NCBI RefSeq assembly: GCF_019924925.1 | Contig: NC_067239.1 | Span: forward strand, 1,099,501-1,163,500 | Length of the DNA: 64,000 nucleotides | From: Ctenopharyngodon idella | Taxonomy: Eukaryota; Chordata; Actinopteri; Cypriniformes; Xenocyprididae | Direction: 5' to 3' | Shown: positions 62,931 to 64,000 of the stretch, in pieces | How positions within the stretch are numbered: position 1 is the stretch's first letter | Layout: every line of letters begins with the position of its first letter | Program-made: the position numbers and the translations under genes | The notes under the pieces: generated by a model | Told to the model about the DNA's origin: nothing | The model's input: the letters and a program-made list of their open reading frames with translations, nothing else | Database searches by the model: none

Positions 62931-63490
62931 CGCATTTCGGCACACGGGCCTTCGTCAGGGCTAAAAGGTTTCAGGTCTGTGTAGGTTCCTTTATGTACAA
63001 ACAGAGACAAAATTCAAACTTACAATGAACCAATGAAAGAATTGCATATAATAGCATCCACCAATCACAAAACTTATAATAAATGATCATGCATCAACCA
63101 ATGGTCATCAACGGAAAAAAAAAAAAACATGTAGTTTTAGTAAACACGTACAATAATTATTTTTATTTTTATTTTTTTATTTTTTATATATACAAGTTTT
63201 GTGATAGGTGGATGATATTATATGTAATTTCATGTATATGTAATAGGGGTTGATATTGTACATGTTTACTAAAACTACATGTTTTTTTTTGTTTGTTTGT
63301 TTTTTTTCGTTGATGACCATTGGTTGATGCATGATCATTTATTATAAGTTTTGTGATTGGTGGATGCTATTATATTCAATTTTTTCATTGGTTCATTGTA
63401 AGTTTGAATTTTGTCTCTGTTTGTACTTAAAGGAACCTACACAGACCTGAAACCTTTTAGCCCTGACGAAGGCCTGTGTGCCGAAACACA
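62931..63490. repeat. Foldback repeat with hammerhead-like cores
   Basis: Two inverted arms of about 230 bp (about 62,935-63,165 and 63,255-63,487) around an AT-rich centre. The outer ends contain CTGACGA ... GAAA on both sides, pointing inward from opposite strands (minus 62,958-62,935; plus 63,463-63,486). The arrangement and motif recall Penelope-like element termini. The arms encode the same short peptide in mirror orientation, which is a consequence of the palindrome. Confidence 0.6.
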
Positions 63491-63837
63491 CAGAATGCAC
63501 AGACAGTGCTGTCTCAAGTCGTACAAAATTTCTAACCGGCATGCACTGCTTCAGGTCAGATGCCGATCGGTCTGTGCGGTGCTACATGAAGTCGAACAAG
63601 CCTGATGTTTACTAGAGAGGAAGTGATGTGGTAGGTAGACAGGTGAGGACGAGAGTGTGAGGACAGAAGCAGTGACAGACGACACGGAGTAAGAGACGCA
63701 CGGACTGGGCTCGGTAGATGCCATTGACAGGCGGATTAGAAGACGTGACTCTGAGCTTCGGCAGGATCAAGCACAGCTGTACAGTGGATGTAACTATCAT
63801 GTACTCTTAGGAAAAATGGTTCTAAATAGTACCTAAT
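63491..63837. other. Spacer with fragment of the hAT internal palindrome
   Basis: 63,545-63,606 (CGATCGGTCTGTGCGGTGCT ... AACAAGCCTGATG) matches one arm of the palindrome inside the hAT copies at 48,273 and 53,208. No gene in the rest. Confidence 0.5.
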
Positions 63838-64000
63838 TAGGGTCCTTTGAATCAATTAAACTGACTGTTTCACTAAATGATTCATTGTTTCGAATCGCTC
63901 AGGACTCAAACTCACTGGTGACCCCTGCTGGTCAAAACAGTGTAAATGCAGCAAAAACTCAGCCCAGACCTTTTACAAACCAACTGCAAATATTTTATTG
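63838..64000. repeat. Start of the next duplicated unit
   Basis: Matches 28,690-28,745 and 28,985-29,640 without the MITE present there. It places the sequence normally found upstream of an NLR gene at the right edge of the window. Confidence 0.7.

Noticed and set aside
62405..62984. Cluster of overlapping frames on both strands
   Set aside because: Overlap on both strands in a repeat-like block; no codon or domain evidence.

Overview
The window looks like nuclear DNA from a teleost fish, most likely a cyprinid (zebrafish or carp relative). Three things point there: fish-type NLR genes with a FISNA-NACHT exon, 171/174-nt LRR exons and a terminal B30.2 (PRY-SPRY) exon; very dense teleost transposons (Tc1, hAT, Harbinger MITEs, L2, L1-like and I-like LINEs, Ty3/gypsy); and AT-rich introns with CA/TA microsatellites. 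No bacterial, organellar or free viral sequence is seen.

Layout. (1) 1-13,240 is a nest of transposons: a decayed LINE with an SGNH-esterase ORF1, Harbinger and hAT MITEs, and an L1-like LINE. That LINE is split first by a Tc1 element with an open transposase (4558-6115) and then by a full-length Ty3/gypsy chromovirus-type element (7120-12385) whose LTRs look identical and whose gag-pol ORF is uninterrupted. (2) 13,448-22,042 is the 3' half of NLR gene A: three 174-nt LRR exons (two in a perfect 281-bp tandem duplication), one 171-nt LRR exon, a 47-nt linker exon and a B30.2 exon. Its NACHT exon is not in the window. (3) 22,043-30,800 is flanking DNA with a decayed Tc1, L1 ORF1-like and I-like LINE remnants, a solo LTR, a hAT remnant and MITEs. 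(4) 30,870-37,165 holds two copies of a probable non-coding NLR first exon separated by LINE and gypsy remnants. (5) 37,187-58,466 is NLR gene B, which splices in frame into a predicted 1066-residue protein: two N-terminal peptide-repeat exons, FISNA-NACHT, three LRR exons, linker and B30.2. Its introns hold an L2 LINE and several hAT and Tc1 elements. (6) 58,467-64,000 repeats the downstream flank of gene A, and the last 160 bases repeat the sequence upstream of gene B, so another repeat unit probably begins at the right edge.

Genes A and B are therefore adjacent units of a tandem NLR-B30.2 array with a period of about 35-36 kb. Because the units are paralogous, several transposon insertions can be dated and mapped against their own empty sites inside the window. 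The NLR genes are expected to act as cytosolic innate-immune sensors: NACHT for nucleotide-driven oligomerisation, LRR and B30.2 for ligand recognition. The mobile elements are not functionally linked to them but supply duplication substrates and foldback (double-stranded RNA-forming) sequence.
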